64,000 bases of DNA. Origin: Symsagittifera roscoffensis. Lineage: Eukaryota; Xenacoelomorpha; Acoela; Convolutidae. Below the pieces are notes generated by a model that was not told the origin of the DNA, made no database searches, and saw only the letters and a program-made list of their open reading frames with translations. Position numbers and translations under genes: made by a program. This document shows positions 29,288 to 41,489 of the stretch, piece after piece (the stretch's first letter is position 1; every line of letters begins with the position of its first letter). The DNA is taken from NCBI RefSeq assembly GCF_963678635.1, contig NC_087065.1:6717209-6781208 (forward strand), read 5' to 3'.

Positions 29288-32143
29288 TTGAAATCACGCA
29301 TTGATGTTATTCAAAAACTTCAACCACCAACAAACAAAAAGAAAATCCAAGAATTCCTTGGAATGTTAAACTTCTTAAGCAAATACGTTTATAAAATGCA
29401 ATTATATTTAAGACCATTTTATAATATCCTAAGACAACAAAATAATTTTGAATGGAATACTGAACATCAAACACGATTTGAAGAAGTTAAAAAACTTTTA
29501 ACTGAACAAATTTCAAACACAATTCCAGACCCAAATCAACCATTCTATGCAATGTGCGATGCTTCCAATTTTGGCATCGGCGCAGCATTATTACAATCAA
29601 ACAACGGTACAAATAAAATGAACCTTATTTCAGCAAATTCCCGATTATTCACTCAAGCAGAGCTACGACTCTCAACTCTAATGAGAGAATGTACAGCTAT
29701 CATTTATACACTTACAGAATATGAATTTCTAATACTTGGATCAAAACATCCAACAGTTCTATTCACAGATCATAAACCAATCATTTTTCTCTTTACAAAG
29801 AAGTCAAATCCAAATCACCGAGTTTATAGATTTCAATTAATACTAATGAAATTTCCAAACTTACATATAGTTTGGACAGCAGGAAAAAATCTCGCATTAC
29901 CAGATACATTAAGCCGAAATACACCACCTGAATTACTTACACGAAAAACTACAGTTGAAATACCACAAAATAAAAAATTTTACCTTGCAAAAGATGAAAC
30001 ATCACCCCGATTAGAATGCAAATATGCAGTAAAAACTGACATTGAACATTCACAAATAAATAATCTCCAACACTTCCCACTTTACTTAGATTGCCAAGAT
30101 AACCACTACGAAGTTGATCTACTTGGAACATCAACTTTCCAACCAATTCCATACTCACAATGGATAACAAATAACACCCAACAAAAACGAGTGAAACAAC
30201 ACTCGCATAAAAAAGATCTTTTTCCATTAAATGAAAAAGAAAATTTAACCGATAAAATAAATGTATCAGGACCACAAACGAATGATTCAAAAGACACAAT
30301 AAATCAAGTTTTCAACCTCCATGACCCACTTGACACAATTCCTTTATCCAAATTAGAAATTGAAAACATTTTTCTCCCTTCAACAGAAAAAATTACATTT
30401 AATACCTTGAAACAATATCAAAATCTTGACCCAGTAATTCGACAACTAAAATCATGGCACAAATACAAAACTAAACCCGTAAAGGCAGATACCACAATTT
30501 TAGGAAATAAAACACTCCTCCGATATTTTCGAAAATTTAATAGTACAACAATTAATGAAAACACAGATCTTCTAGAATATCAATTAAACGAATCTACAGT
30601 TCCCTGTCTCCCTTTAAGTATGATTCTCATAGCTTTTAAAATTTCACATACACAAAACATTAAAGGACACTCTGGATCAGAGAAAACATATTCAAATTTT
30701 ATACAAAATTTCTATTTCCCAAATGCACCAATTTGGATAAAAGTACTATGCAATGATTGTATAGTATGTCAGCTAAATAAACCTTACCCAAATCAAAAAC
30801 AAATAGCACAAAAACAAGATTTTAAAGGACACAGTTTATATTTTAACCACCGTATATCATTTGACACAAAAGGACCAATTTTACCATCCTCTGAAGGAAA
30901 TTCATACATTATGGTAATTGTTGACGCTTTTACACACTATGTAGCACTCAACCCAGTACCACATTGTAACGATTACTATGCTCACACAACACTTTACGAA
31001 CACTGGATAGCCAAGTTCGGATTACCCGAAATTCTAGTTACAGACAACGGTAAAGAATTCATAAATAATGAAATCATCACACTATGTCGTTTATACAACA
31101 TTAAGCACAAACCACGTACATCTCATGCACCTTGGACTAACGGTTTAGTCGAAGTTATGAACCGTTCACTACAAGAATATCTTAGATGTATCATAAACGG
31201 AAATGATACAAGATACACAGAATGGTCAGCAGATGTAAAACTATTTCCCTTAGCATATAATTCACAAATCACGACAACTCTAGGAATGTCACCATATGAA
31301 ATGGTTTTTAATCAAAAGCCACGTAAACCAATTATGTTTACAGCAAACTCTCATAAAAATGCACAAGGTCATTGTCAACCGAATAAAGACTCAATTTGCT
31401 ATAACCTACCTTTACACACACATGATGAAGATCATTTTCATCACCCACAAATCCTAAAATTAGCCTCCGGTACACATACCGAATGGATTTTAAATAGAGA
31501 TAAAAAACACAACGAAATTTATCAAAAAGTAACAAAAAAATTGCTACAAAGACAAAACATTAACGAACAAATCAATTCACGTTTTACACCAGCCTCCGAT
31601 TTAAAAATTGGAACCTTTGTCTTAAAACCAAATTTTAATACACAAAAAGGAATTTCTAAAAAATTACAACCCCTTCGTAAAGGACCATACCAAATAATCG
31701 CCAAACCCACCGACGTAACATATAAAATCACCGATTCAGACCAAAAAGAAATTGTTCAACATAGAAACAATCTATTGCCTTACTACCCAAAAGAATACGC
31801 ACTACGCGAACTAACTCAATTATATTCTTTCACAGGTTTAAAAATTATTCAAAATCACCTACATACGGAAAACGAAATAAATAAACAAAACGACATTCAC
31901 CTTGAAAAACAAAATAGAAAACAAACTACAACCAAAAACAATACAAAAAAACTAGATCAAATTATACCTCAAAAAGAAAGGAAAAATAGAGAAATGATAG
32001 AAAAAATTAACCCCCAAGAACAAGTCGAGAAGTCAGAACATAGAGAGTCATCACGACTTAGAAATCAACCACGTAAAAACTATAAAACATTCATCCCACA
32101 ATCTAAAATATTAAAGAAAGTTGAATTTCAAAAACAGCTTTAA
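29288..32143 (+). CDS. pol: RT thumb, RNase H and integrase, unit 1 (951 codons)
   Basis: Longest open stretch of pol in the window. Order: RT thumb and connection (IQEFLGMLNFLSKYV), RNase H with CDASNFG, RECTAIIY and FTDHKP, all acidic residues present, then an integrase HHCC finger. The D,D-35-E core follows with SFDTKGPI, VTDNGKEF and NGLVEV, and then a GPY module (LRKGPYQI). It ends in the Lys/Gln-rich tail KKVEFQKQL. Lys replaces Thr in the otherwise conserved NGTEF motif. It needs to be joined to upstream pol and is cut off by the shared frameshift. Confidence 0.88.
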   Translation: MKSRIDVIQKLQPPTNKKKIQEFLGMLNFLSKYVYKMQLYLRPFYNILRQQNNFEWNTEHQTRFEEVKKLLTEQISNTIPDPNQPFYAMCDASNFGIGAALLQSNNGTNKMNLISANSRLFTQAELRLSTLMRECTAIIYTLTEYEFLILGSKHPTVLFTDHKPIIFLFTKKSNPNHRVYRFQLILMKFPNLHIVWTAGKNLALPDTLSRNTPPELLTRKTTVEIPQNKKFYLAKDETSPRLECKYAVKTDIEHSQINNLQHFPLYLDCQDNHYEVDLLGTSTFQPIPYSQWITNNTQQKRVKQHSHKKDLFPLNEKENLTDKINVSGPQTNDSKDTINQVFNLHDPLDTIPLSKLEIENIFLPSTEKITFNTLKQYQNLDPVIRQLKSWHKYKTKPVKADTTILGNKTLLRYFRKFNSTTINENTDLLEYQLNESTVPCLPLSMILIAFKISHTQNIKGHSGSEKTYSNFIQNFYFPNAPIWIKVLCNDCIVCQLNKPYPNQKQIAQKQDFKGHSLYFNHRISFDTKGPILPSSEGNSYIMVIVDAFTHYVALNPVPHCNDYYAHTTLYEHWIAKFGLPEILVTDNGKEFINNEIITLCRLYNIKHKPRTSHAPWTNGLVEVMNRSLQEYLRCIINGNDTRYTEWSADVKLFPLAYNSQITTTLGMSPYEMVFNQKPRKPIMFTANSHKNAQGHCQPNKDSICYNLPLHTHDEDHFHHPQILKLASGTHTEWILNRDKKHNEIYQKVTKKLLQRQNINEQINSRFTPASDLKIGTFVLKPNFNTQKGISKKLQPLRKGPYQIIAKPTDVTYKITDSDQKEIVQHRNNLLPYYPKEYALRELTQLYSFTGLKIIQNHLHTENEINKQNDIHLEKQNRKQTTTKNNTKKLDQIIPQKERKNREMIEKINPQEQVEKSEHRESSRLRNQPRKNYKTFIPQSKILKKVEFQKQL

Positions 32144-32736
32144 TTTTAAAATAAATAATCTTTGCACCTCTGAAACATTTTGAACTTTCATTTTTCAAAA
32201 TAACATGCTGACAATCACACAGCAAATTTAGTTCAAAATTAGCCAATAGGATTCATCCAATCCGTCAACTTCTCAAAATCTAACACAAACCAATTAGACG
32301 AAAGATATTGCACTTCAGGCATATCTATAACTATAACTTTACAACCTCCAGGTCAAAAATAAGCAAGCTTCTCAAACTTGACAACTAAAACAAATACCAC
32401 CATAATATCATAACCCTCCCTTATCTAAAAACGCAAAGATCAACAATATTTTCCCAACCCAGACCTCAAAAACCCCCCAAACAAAAATGTTAAATCAGCC
32501 TAAAGTAAAAGAACAACCATATTAAATTAGCCTAAAGTACAAAGACCTCAAAAATACCCCAGATAACTTGACAAATAAAAATAAAGTAAAAGAAGACCTC
32601 CCGAATACCATAAAATTAGCCTCCAACACTTTTTCACAAATCTCAACCCACTTGTCAAAAAACCAAAAAATAACTCGACCACACTTAAAAATCGCCCCAA
32701 ACAACAAAAAATGTTCGATCAAGAGCCATTTCTTAA
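32144..32736 (+). other. pol-env spacer, unit 1
   Basis: Homologous to 12243-12817, including the pair of GCCTAAAGTA repeats. No ORF. Confidence 0.45.
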
Positions 32737-32964
32737 ATGCTCTTTTCTCGATCAGTCAACATAATTCTCAACATTTAAAAAATTTTTTTAACAATATTTA
32801 AAATTTTATTCATATTTCTTTTTGATACTTTCGAAGCTTTTGTATTAATCTTAATCATTTTTTGTAATATTTTTTTAGTTTTCTATTCCCTATTTGAAAT
32901 ATACTTCCAACTTTCCAAAGCCATTGACCATATACACAGGCACGAAAACCCAAAATCTATTTAA
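32737..32964 (+). pseudogene. TM1, unit 1, early stop
   Basis: Same start and sequence as 44939-45166, but an altered A/T run gives TAA at 32776 after 13 codons. The rest is recognisable and runs up to the TM2 start. Confidence 0.65.
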
Positions 32965-33153
32965 ATGATACAAACCATTTTTAGTAGAACAGATATTTTT
33001 TTACTATTTGTAATTTTCATAATATTTTTAACATCCCTCATATTGACAATATGCAAATGTACAAAGAAAGCAATCATCACATTCGCCCTAGCAACAATCC
33101 TCCTAATTCTTTTTCTAGAAGAATACTATAATAAACATAAATTTTTCCACTAA
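32965..33153 (+). CDS. TM2, unit 1, 62 aa
   Basis: Intact homologue of 13045-13233: two membrane segments around a CKCTKK turn. It follows the TM1 frame directly and overlaps ORF C. Confidence 0.65.
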   Translation: MIQTIFSRTDIFLLFVIFIIFLTSLILTICKCTKKAIITFALATILLILFLEEYYNKHKFFH

Positions 33154-34294
33154 AAGAATAAATAAAAAGCCATCAAAAACTGCTAACCAACAATCACTCA
33201 GTCAGTCTTCACCGACAACATCCCAAGAAAACCCGACACCACCTACAACTACCCAAAACCCCCAAACATCTACACGAATTTCTTTCCAGGATAACCCATA
33301 TACCTTTGAAGAACGACACGCTCGCTTATCTGAACCACTAGAACCAGTTCAGCGACAGGCACCTCTGAGTGAACCAACATATAACTTATATCCAACACTA
33401 CCACAAGAATTAAGTAGAATACGAAATCTTAGTCAAAACCAGAATACAGTCGAAATAAATAGACAAATTATACATCCTCGACGAAACAGAAATTTTCAAA
33501 CTCCCCGAGTTCATTTTGATATACCTCAATCCCCATCACAAAGTACTCCAGAAAACCCCATTGGTATATTACCAGAAACCCCTACACTTCTTTCACAACG
33601 TAGCACCTCAACTCTACCCTCAGATTACTTAGGTTCAACACCAACATCTGAACAAATACGTGAAAATCCCTTTAACCCCCCAAACCAAACATCACGACTA
33701 CCATATTGGACAATACAATCATTCACACAAGGTGAACCAAATTTAATAAATGATCCAATAGATATTTCTACAGATACAACAACATCATCATCACTACCAG
33801 AAACATTATCACTACTATCAACACCATCAATAAGCCAGGTTTCACCGACGCATTTTTCTTTAAATTTCCCAAATAACCTAGACGCTAGATATCGAGAACA
33901 ATCATCAACAAATATCCCTTTAGGATTAGACTGGAATACATTCACAGCACCTCCACCATTATTTGGACAACACCCAGAAAGTAACCGACTCCACAACTGG
34001 GCACTTAATAGATTACAATATAGACAAGATATCCATGAAGACATTCGTGACCATAACATCCAAATACTCCAACAAAATAGCCTACAATTAAAATTTGAAA
34101 TCACGGTTAAGCTAAACAACATTGCTCAACATCCTTATCCATTAAATCCACCAAATATAACAGCTCAATCGCTACCACCGCCTTTTATAACAACTGAAGT
34201 AATATATAAATACGACAGATATACCAAGAAAACAATTGGTTACATCACATTTTATAACCCGTACTCAGGATTATCATACACATGTATATTCTAA
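33119..34294 (+). CDS. ORF C, unit 1, open, no AUG
   Basis: Same length and limits as in insertion 1, and open throughout despite many base differences. That argues that the frame was under selection. It begins after a TAG inside TM2, lacks an in-frame ATG in its main body and ends 13 bases inside env. Function unknown; see 13199-14374. Confidence 0.65.
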   Translation, partial: KNTIININFSTKRINKKPSKTANQQSLSQSSPTTSQENPTPPTTTQNPQTSTRISFQDNPYTFEERHARLSEPLEPVQRQAPLSEPTYNLYPTLPQELSRIRNLSQNQNTVEINRQIIHPRRNRNFQTPRVHFDIPQSPSQSTPENPIGILPETPTLLSQRSTSTLPSDYLGSTPTSEQIRENPFNPPNQTSRLPYWTIQSFTQGEPNLINDPIDISTDTTTSSSLPETLSLLSTPSISQVSPTHFSLNFPNNLDARYREQSSTNIPLGLDWNTFTAPPPLFGQHPESNRLHNWALNRLQYRQDIHEDIRDHNIQILQQNSLQLKFEITVKLNNIAQHPYPLNPPNITAQSLPPPFITTEVIYKYDRYTKKTIGYITFYNPYSGLSYTCIF

Positions 34295-36901
34295 AAACAT
34301 TGATTTTTCTCCAACTCCTTTTTCTAATAATCTCCGATCAGAACATAAATCTTTCTCCTCGCACAGGACCCCAAGACCTATTAATAACACATTACGATTG
34401 TGAAGAAAATGAACAAAAAACACTACACAAATATGCAATAAACCAAGTATCACAATGCGAAACAGAACCACAAGCTATAGAAACTACAAATGTAATAGCG
34501 ACACTCTATTCAAAAGCCCGAGCAACAACAATCATAGGATATAAATTTACAGCAACATTTTCCGAAAAGAAAGTACATTGTTCACAAGTTTCAAACGGAA
34601 ATAAAAACCGACTTGACCATGAATCATTCTACCAAAGTATTATAGAACGACTTTTGCATCTAAATCCCAATGATTGTAAAAACGAGCTACTCAGACTAAA
34701 CTTCACAAGAAATAAAAACACCGACAAAAAAACTAGTAAATTTTCAAGTTTTTTCCGATTCTGTACATCAAGCAGAACTTGAAAGATATCAAGGACACAT
34801 TAGATTAGACGAAAAATACCCATACCATGGCGCACACGGAAGATTAACTTACGACATACACGATAAACACTGGATACCACACATTGGTATGAATAACCCC
34901 TCAAACTGCAAAGCAGACACAAAAAATAAAGGATATCAAGAAATCATGTTTTTCGATTGGAAAATACAACTCGAAAAAACACAACTCACACGCGATTTAT
35001 CTGACAACACAATGATCTATCAAGGAATTAGATTACCCTGTAAAAATGATCAAGGCTATTGTGACCCTACAACACGAACACAAGCAACAATTGTTTGGTT
35101 CCCCGAAGACACATGTACAACATTTCAAGTAGCAAAAATACACGCTCGAATAATAAAATTTCACGAAAAATATTTCATACAATCAATCCCATATGAACAA
35201 GTAAATCCATCACGAAAACGAAGTAATGATTTTCGAAACATCCATAATATAGAAAATAAATTAACCCGTTTTCAAATATATCGAGAAACAGAACTAGCAT
35301 GCAAATACAGAAATCCACTTCACAAAACACAATATTCTGAAATCTTAGTTGAATACGAAAAAGGTTTCGACATGACCACTGGAAAAGTAAAAATTGACCC
35401 TTATGCCACAGGTCATCCTCTAAACGAAGGAACATCATATATACCAGTTAACTTTCAAAAAAATAATGGTCAACCTGGTGGACATCTAAAGCCACATCAC
35501 ACTCAAAGCACACGTCTACAAGAACTATCACTAATGAATAATTCTTATTTTGGTAATATCCACTACGATATTCACTTAGATATGAAATTAGACTACACAA
35601 TTAGCCGAATTTTTCAGGAAATGTCACTCTCTGAATTAGAAACACTTCACCAACTATGCGAATTAGAACGAACACAAATCCTACAATCACTTGCACTAGC
35701 AGTATTAAAAATACCCTACGCAGGATATTTACTATCAGGAAATAGATCAAATTTTTTAGACTACGAAGGAAACATTTTATGGTTTTATACTTGTACCAAA
35801 AAAGTATCACCACTATATGTTTTTGAAGATAAAAGATGCTATAAAAGAATCCCTATCTTTTATAAAATTAAAGTACATTTTGTTGACACACTCTCAAGAC
35901 GAACATATTTTTGGGATACCGCAGTCCCATGTGGATCAGAAAATAGCCACAATGTAGTACAATTGAATCCTGATGAAGATAAATATTATCTTCTTACTCC
36001 ATACCCCACATTAATGCAATCACTCAAAAAATTTTCACCCGAAAGCATTAGAGCTATTGCTCGAAACCCAAATATAGATTTACAATCAATTGGAATATAT
36101 TCAAAATCTGATATCCAACATCACATTAGAACACAACAATTCCAGGAATTATTAACACAAATGGACACTATACGAAGACAATCAATTGACCAAATCTTAC
36201 GCAAACTTGCCGAAACCGCAGGATTTGCAGACATCTATACACAAGATTATAGCGGATATTTTAAAGACATTAAAGATTATATATATCTAAACGGTGAAAA
36301 ATACAGACCACAAGATATTTCACCTATAAATATTTTTAGCTTTGTTACACTAAAAAATGAAATTCTCGATTTTCTAGGATGGCCCTACTACATCTTAGAA
36401 AAATTGACTATTTTATACGCAATGTTTAACTTTATAGGATTTCTTTTCTCACTACTAAAAGGAATCTATAATACATGCGCTATACACACACAAGTAAATA
36501 GACAAGCAAGTGTAGCACGCATACTATTTGCAGGATTTTTTGGAATTTTTTCATCATCAATAAACAAAATCCTTCTAGACGCACAAATAAAAGAATATAA
36601 CACAAAAATAGCGACAAGACAGAACACGTACGACGAAGAACATAATAATATAGAAGTAACGCCTACAGCACCACAGTTGCCACCCCTACCACATAACCAT
36701 CCATTATCATTAGTCTCACAAAATTTCCGAAACTTAGCAATAACACATAACCCAAATTTTAGACCAAACATATCGCAAAGTCCCATACAACACATAATGA
36801 CACATCATTCACAAGATGAAAATACATATGAACAAATTATAGAACAACCCCATACCACCGCTTTTCAGTCTCAAAATAATAATTTTTTTAGCCCACGATG
36901 A
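34282..36901 (+). pseudogene. env: env, unit 1, frameshifted
   Basis: Signal peptide and first 150 or so residues are open. A one-base gain in an A run near 34726 then ends the ORF at 34782. The rest continues in the next frame to 36901 (open from 34889 if counted from an ATG) with membrane segment and PTAP tail intact. Confidence 0.85.
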
Positions 36902-38706
36902 GCCGACAACTTGGATCCCTACACCGCTCAAATTCCCACCCAACCAACCTCAACACTCCAATTACAATAATTCCACTTTTTGCTTTCCCACCACCCAATT
37001 TTCCAAATAGTAATATAACATCAAGCATGAATTCAGACACTAATTCAGATATTTCAGTTTTATACTCCATTTCACAACTAAATAAACCGATTATAGAAAC
37101 CCCTGACGAATTTGCAGACTCCGAACCATCTCCATCCAATAATTTTCAAATCAACTCCTCAGTTTTTTCAAAGCCTCCTTTTCGACCAATCCCAACAAAT
37201 AATCCACTCCCGTCCGTTTCTACTCCCTCTTACGCTTCACAAGTAACCCCAACCTATTCTCCATTTCATTCCGACCGATCATCTAATTCTCCCGATACTC
37301 CCCAAATCTCCCAAGAATTTGATAATTTTATAACCCTACAACAACAGCTAATACACCCTAACACCCTCACTATAAATCAAAATTCATCCACAGTAGAATC
37401 CTCAAATCCACCTACTCCTACACCCTCTTCAGCTTATACTACATCATTAGCACAATCATCCACATCCACCGAATCATCAAATAGCACTAATAGAGCTTAC
37501 CACACTTTTAAAAGAAAACTTCCGAACCATCCATTCCCAACCAAACCAGGAACAGCCCGCGAATATATCAACCATCCACATCACACTAACACGAAAGATT
37601 TTCTAGCAATCACCTTACCTTCATTCCCACAATATACTTTAAACACACCTAACGACACTAACGACACACGTAGTTTTGTAGATGAACATGTTTTAATGCC
37701 TACACTTCATTGGACAACATATTATCATTTTACTAATCCCCTTTGCCTACCATTATCTAATACTCATACCGATATAGAAAGAAATCAAGATATGCTATAT
37801 CGACTCACCACACCATTAACACACAGACAATTTACTTATATAGGATAAAAAAAATCACTAAAAACATACACTGCACCCCGAGCTAACGAATTTACGCTAG
37901 AATATTACGATCATAATATCATCCGATCTAACCAAGACCATTTTTTAGATGACGACCGCTTCGCTAACCCACAACTAACAAAAAAATTTTTCATCAAAAC
38001 ACCATATGTATTTACACTCAATATATTTGATCGAAAATTTGATCACATCATCTCTGAAGCACTAACTGACATGCAAGCTTATGAAAGTTTTAAAGAAAAA
38101 TTTCAATTATTTTCACTAACCTTCCACTTCCTTGCACCACATGAACGCGATTTGCACTGCTCACACGACATTATGTTACGCACTAAACGAACCCACACAT
38201 ATACGTATTATCGCTTCATACAAAATCATTTTGATCTCCACACTCCATCAAGACAACCACACCACCGTTTTCAGTTTCTTAATTCAAAGTACACTTCGCT
38301 ATTTTTTCTAAATTTCACATATTGCATAAAAGACACTAACCTCCACGGCATCCTCCGCAACTATGACCCAATAACACAGATGTATAAATTTTGTCCCATC
38401 ACGAAGACCTTTAATGCAGAAGAATCCAGACCCTTCCTTATCCCACATGAATTTATCCAACCTATAGAAATCCCTATATTAGAATTCATCCATAACACTA
38501 AGTACAGTCACAATTTATATAATCTCATTCAAAACACACCTTATGAGTTTGCAGTTGACACCGAAGAACTAAAAACTATTAAAGCACTTCAATTGCTTTC
38601 GCCACTGCTTCAAACTAAAAACATCATTCGCATACTAGCAAAATTACTAACAAATTCAGAAATAATACACGACATCTTCCGCCACGGTTTTTTCCCCGAC
38701 GACTAA
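36898..38706 (+). pseudogene. Post-env ORF, unit 1, nonsense codon
   Basis: Starts with the ATGA overlap as in the other copies. TAA at 37846-37848, where unit 2 reads TAT, cuts it to 316 codons. The frame then continues open to the normal end at 38706. Confidence 0.75.
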
Positions 38707-38709
38707 CAG

Positions 38710-38787
38710 GTAAGTAAAATTTATACATATTCTTCACTAATAAATTTAAAATAAATACTAACCATTCTTTACTTATGTTTCTTTTAG
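38710..38787 (+). other. 3' untranslated region intron, unit 1
   Basis: CAG|GTAAGT donor and TTTCTTTTAG acceptor, 78 bp, same as in the other copies. The rest of this unit's 3' region continues to 39067, where the duplication joins. Confidence 0.5.
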
Positions 38788-39067
38788 ATTTTTAGTCTTC
38801 ATACCACGATCATCTGCAAAAAACAAGAAAAACAAAATAAAAACTTGTTAAATTTATTCTAAACTTCATTAATATTCTCCACAAAGTAATTTGATAAAAT
38901 TTATATCAAATGAAGTAAATTAATTTATAAATTGTTTTCCCAAAAGCAGTAAATTTCATAATAATGAAAATTTGTAACTTAACTTTTCCCCAAAACTAGC
39001 AGTAAAATTAAAATTCTATGTAGTAAATTGATAAAGTAAAAATGCAGTACTAACCTTTTGATATTTT

Positions 39068-39637
39068 AGAAATAGAAGTTATTCGAACAATCGAAATCAG
39101 AATTACCCGAACAACCAATCAAGAAATAACTCATATAGCAGATCAAACTATCACAGATCAAATAATAATTATCAAAACAGATCACGGAATAATTCACAAA
39201 ATCGAAATTCAAGTTATAATAATCGATATAGAAATTATTCTCAATCACCACACCGAAATAATAACCATTATGATAATTCTAAACATCGACACAGAGATAG
39301 TACACCAAAACATCAGAGACAAATCAATCAAGTACAATCAAATGAAGAAACAACATCAGACCCCCCAGGAATTGATGACACAGGAAATAACGAACTACAA
39401 TTAAATCAAATAAACTGTGAATCATCAGACACAGAAAGTGATACAGAAAATACCATTTCCATCAATATGATAGCAGTCGAAAACGACTACGAACCTATTA
39501 TATATGAACAACCTTTTGCATCACATATATATGAAAATCAGTTGGATCTTCTTCACAATTATTACATTGAACCCATCAATTCTACACAAACTGCACAAGA
39601 CATAAACGAAATTAAAACGGTAAGTAAACCCAACTAA
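39068..39637 (+). pseudogene. gag: gag C-terminal fragment, unit 2
   Basis: Begins in the middle of the Arg/Asn/Ser-rich gag tail with no start. Ends at TAA (39635-39637), the same stop as at 27433 in unit 1, just after the GTAAGTA donor-like sequence. Confidence 0.75.
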
Positions 39638-40645
39638 AATGACAAAATAAAAAGCTTGAATACGAATCACATTTACCAAAATATACAAAAAGAACAACCC
39701 AAAGAAAAAATTTGGACAATACCATTTCTTTTAGAAAGCCCAACAAACAAGGAATTTCAACCACCAGACCTTGAAATTGATTTTTTAATTGATTCAGGAG
39801 CATAATCAAACATAATTAACATTCCCACATGGAATAAAATCAAAACATTACACCCAAAATTAACGCCTCTTGCAACCTCTAGTAAACTAGCAACAGCACA
39901 AGGATCAACACTAATAAATTATGGAAAAGTTCAATTATTCCTTCTTCCCACAAAAACAATGGAACAAAACAAAATTCTAAACAAACCATTTAAACAGATG
40001 TTTCATATCACGGATATTAAGCACAATATCATTGGCATACCATTTATCTCGAAATATATACCAACAATCAACATATTGAATAGTAAAATACTAATCAAAG
40101 ATAAATATACAAAAACAAAAAATACAGCTCTAACATTTTTTCAAAGATTAAATAAACAACCACCATTCTTTTCAAAATTTTACCCAATTTATAACCAAAA
40201 ACGGAAACACCTGAAACCACTATCAGGAGATATATATAACTTTTTAATAAAACAAGTTCACCAATATGATAAAAATCAAAATAAACAACAACTCTTTATG
40301 TCAGACTTTGAATTTAAACCTATACATAAGTTTTTCAAAATCACGATCTTATCGATAAAATATTTGAAAAATACGAATTCAGACACCATTTCGTTGCATA
40401 TATATAACAATACACCATACGAAGTAACATTACCCTTAGGACTTTTGGGATATTGCAAAACAAACGCTACAATATCACCCATACATGAAAAAGCATACCG
40501 CGTAAATAATATACTCCAATTATTAGATATTTGTCAATCCACAATTCTTAACGAAGAAATATCCATCAATAATATAATAAGTAATGAAAAAAAAATACAG
40601 ACTATTTCACAAAAACCCCATATTTCAAACCTATACTCAACATAA
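39638..40645 (+). pseudogene. pol: Protease region, unit 2, stop in the active site
   Basis: Homologous to 27436-28443 but TAA (39803-39805) replaces the Glu codon right after the catalytic DSGA. It has the same A-run frameshift as unit 1. Confidence 0.8.
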
Positions 40646-40680
40646 CCAACTATACAGAACATCAACAAAAGTTTTAAACA

Positions 40681-41406
40681 ATGTTTAACTTCCAACATTC
40701 ACAAATAACACAAGACGAATTTGATAAGTTAGCTAAACAGCTAATAAAATATTCATCAGTCTATGCAACATCAAAATTTGATGTTGGAAAAATCAGTTCA
40801 TCACTACATCTCCCGTTAAAATCTGACGCAGTATTCAAGAAACAAAGAGCTAGTAAAGTACCAATTCATTTACACGACAAAGTAAATAGATTACTTGATA
40901 TCTTAGAACAATACAAAATTATCTCACCGGTAAGCAAAGAAGAACAACCAAAAGGTAACACATTTATTAACCCTGTTATTATCCTAGCAAAAGGAGAATC
41001 ATTAAAAATAGTTTTAGACGCTAGATATCTCAATTCACTAAAAGACGAATCAAAATGCAATTGGCCTATTGAACCAATACAAGTTATTTTAACAAAAATA
41101 AACGGAAAATACTTTACAACCGCAGACATGAATAGTGCATACAATCAAATGCCACTAGATGAACAATCACGACGTTTAACACAATTTGTTATTGGAAATC
41201 AACAATACGAATTCAACCGCCTATTCTATGGAATATCCATAGGACCAGCAGCATTTTCAGCTTTTATGAGCAAAATTTTTAGACCACTAATACTTAAGAA
41301 AAACGCAATCACCTATTTAGACGATGTTTTTATGCAATCACAGACAAAAGAAGAAATGTTTACAGTTTTAGAACACTATCATAAATACTTCAGAACGAAA
41401 ATCTGA
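40681..41406 (+). pseudogene. pol: Reverse transcriptase, unit 2, frameshifted at the end
   Basis: 241 codons with all palm motifs including YLDD. It lacks the stop of unit 1 and reads through KEEMFTVLEHYHKY to the shared one-base loss near 41385, ending at 41406. Confidence 0.85.
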
Positions 41407-41489
41407 AGGCCGCCCCCGACAAATCTCACTTCTTCTTAACAAGAGTTAAATTTTTAGGACATAACATAGAAAGAAACACAATCACTTCA

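Larger units (their letters stand above)
26866..39067 (+). repeat. Tandem unit 1 of the 12.2-kb internal duplication
   Basis: Runs from the low-complexity tail of gag to the 3' untranslated region. At 39067/39068 the 3' region (reading ...TTTTGATATTTT) joins mid-gag sequence AGAAATAGAAG. The continuation of the 3' region is seen at 51268. Only one base of shared sequence is present at the join. Confidence 0.9.

Noticed and set aside
33625-34122. Long minus-strand ORFs inside the retroelement (for example 33625-34122, 45874-46323, 36466-36795).
   Set aside because: They are reversed shadows of ORF C and env, shift with the sense frame and show no independent features.
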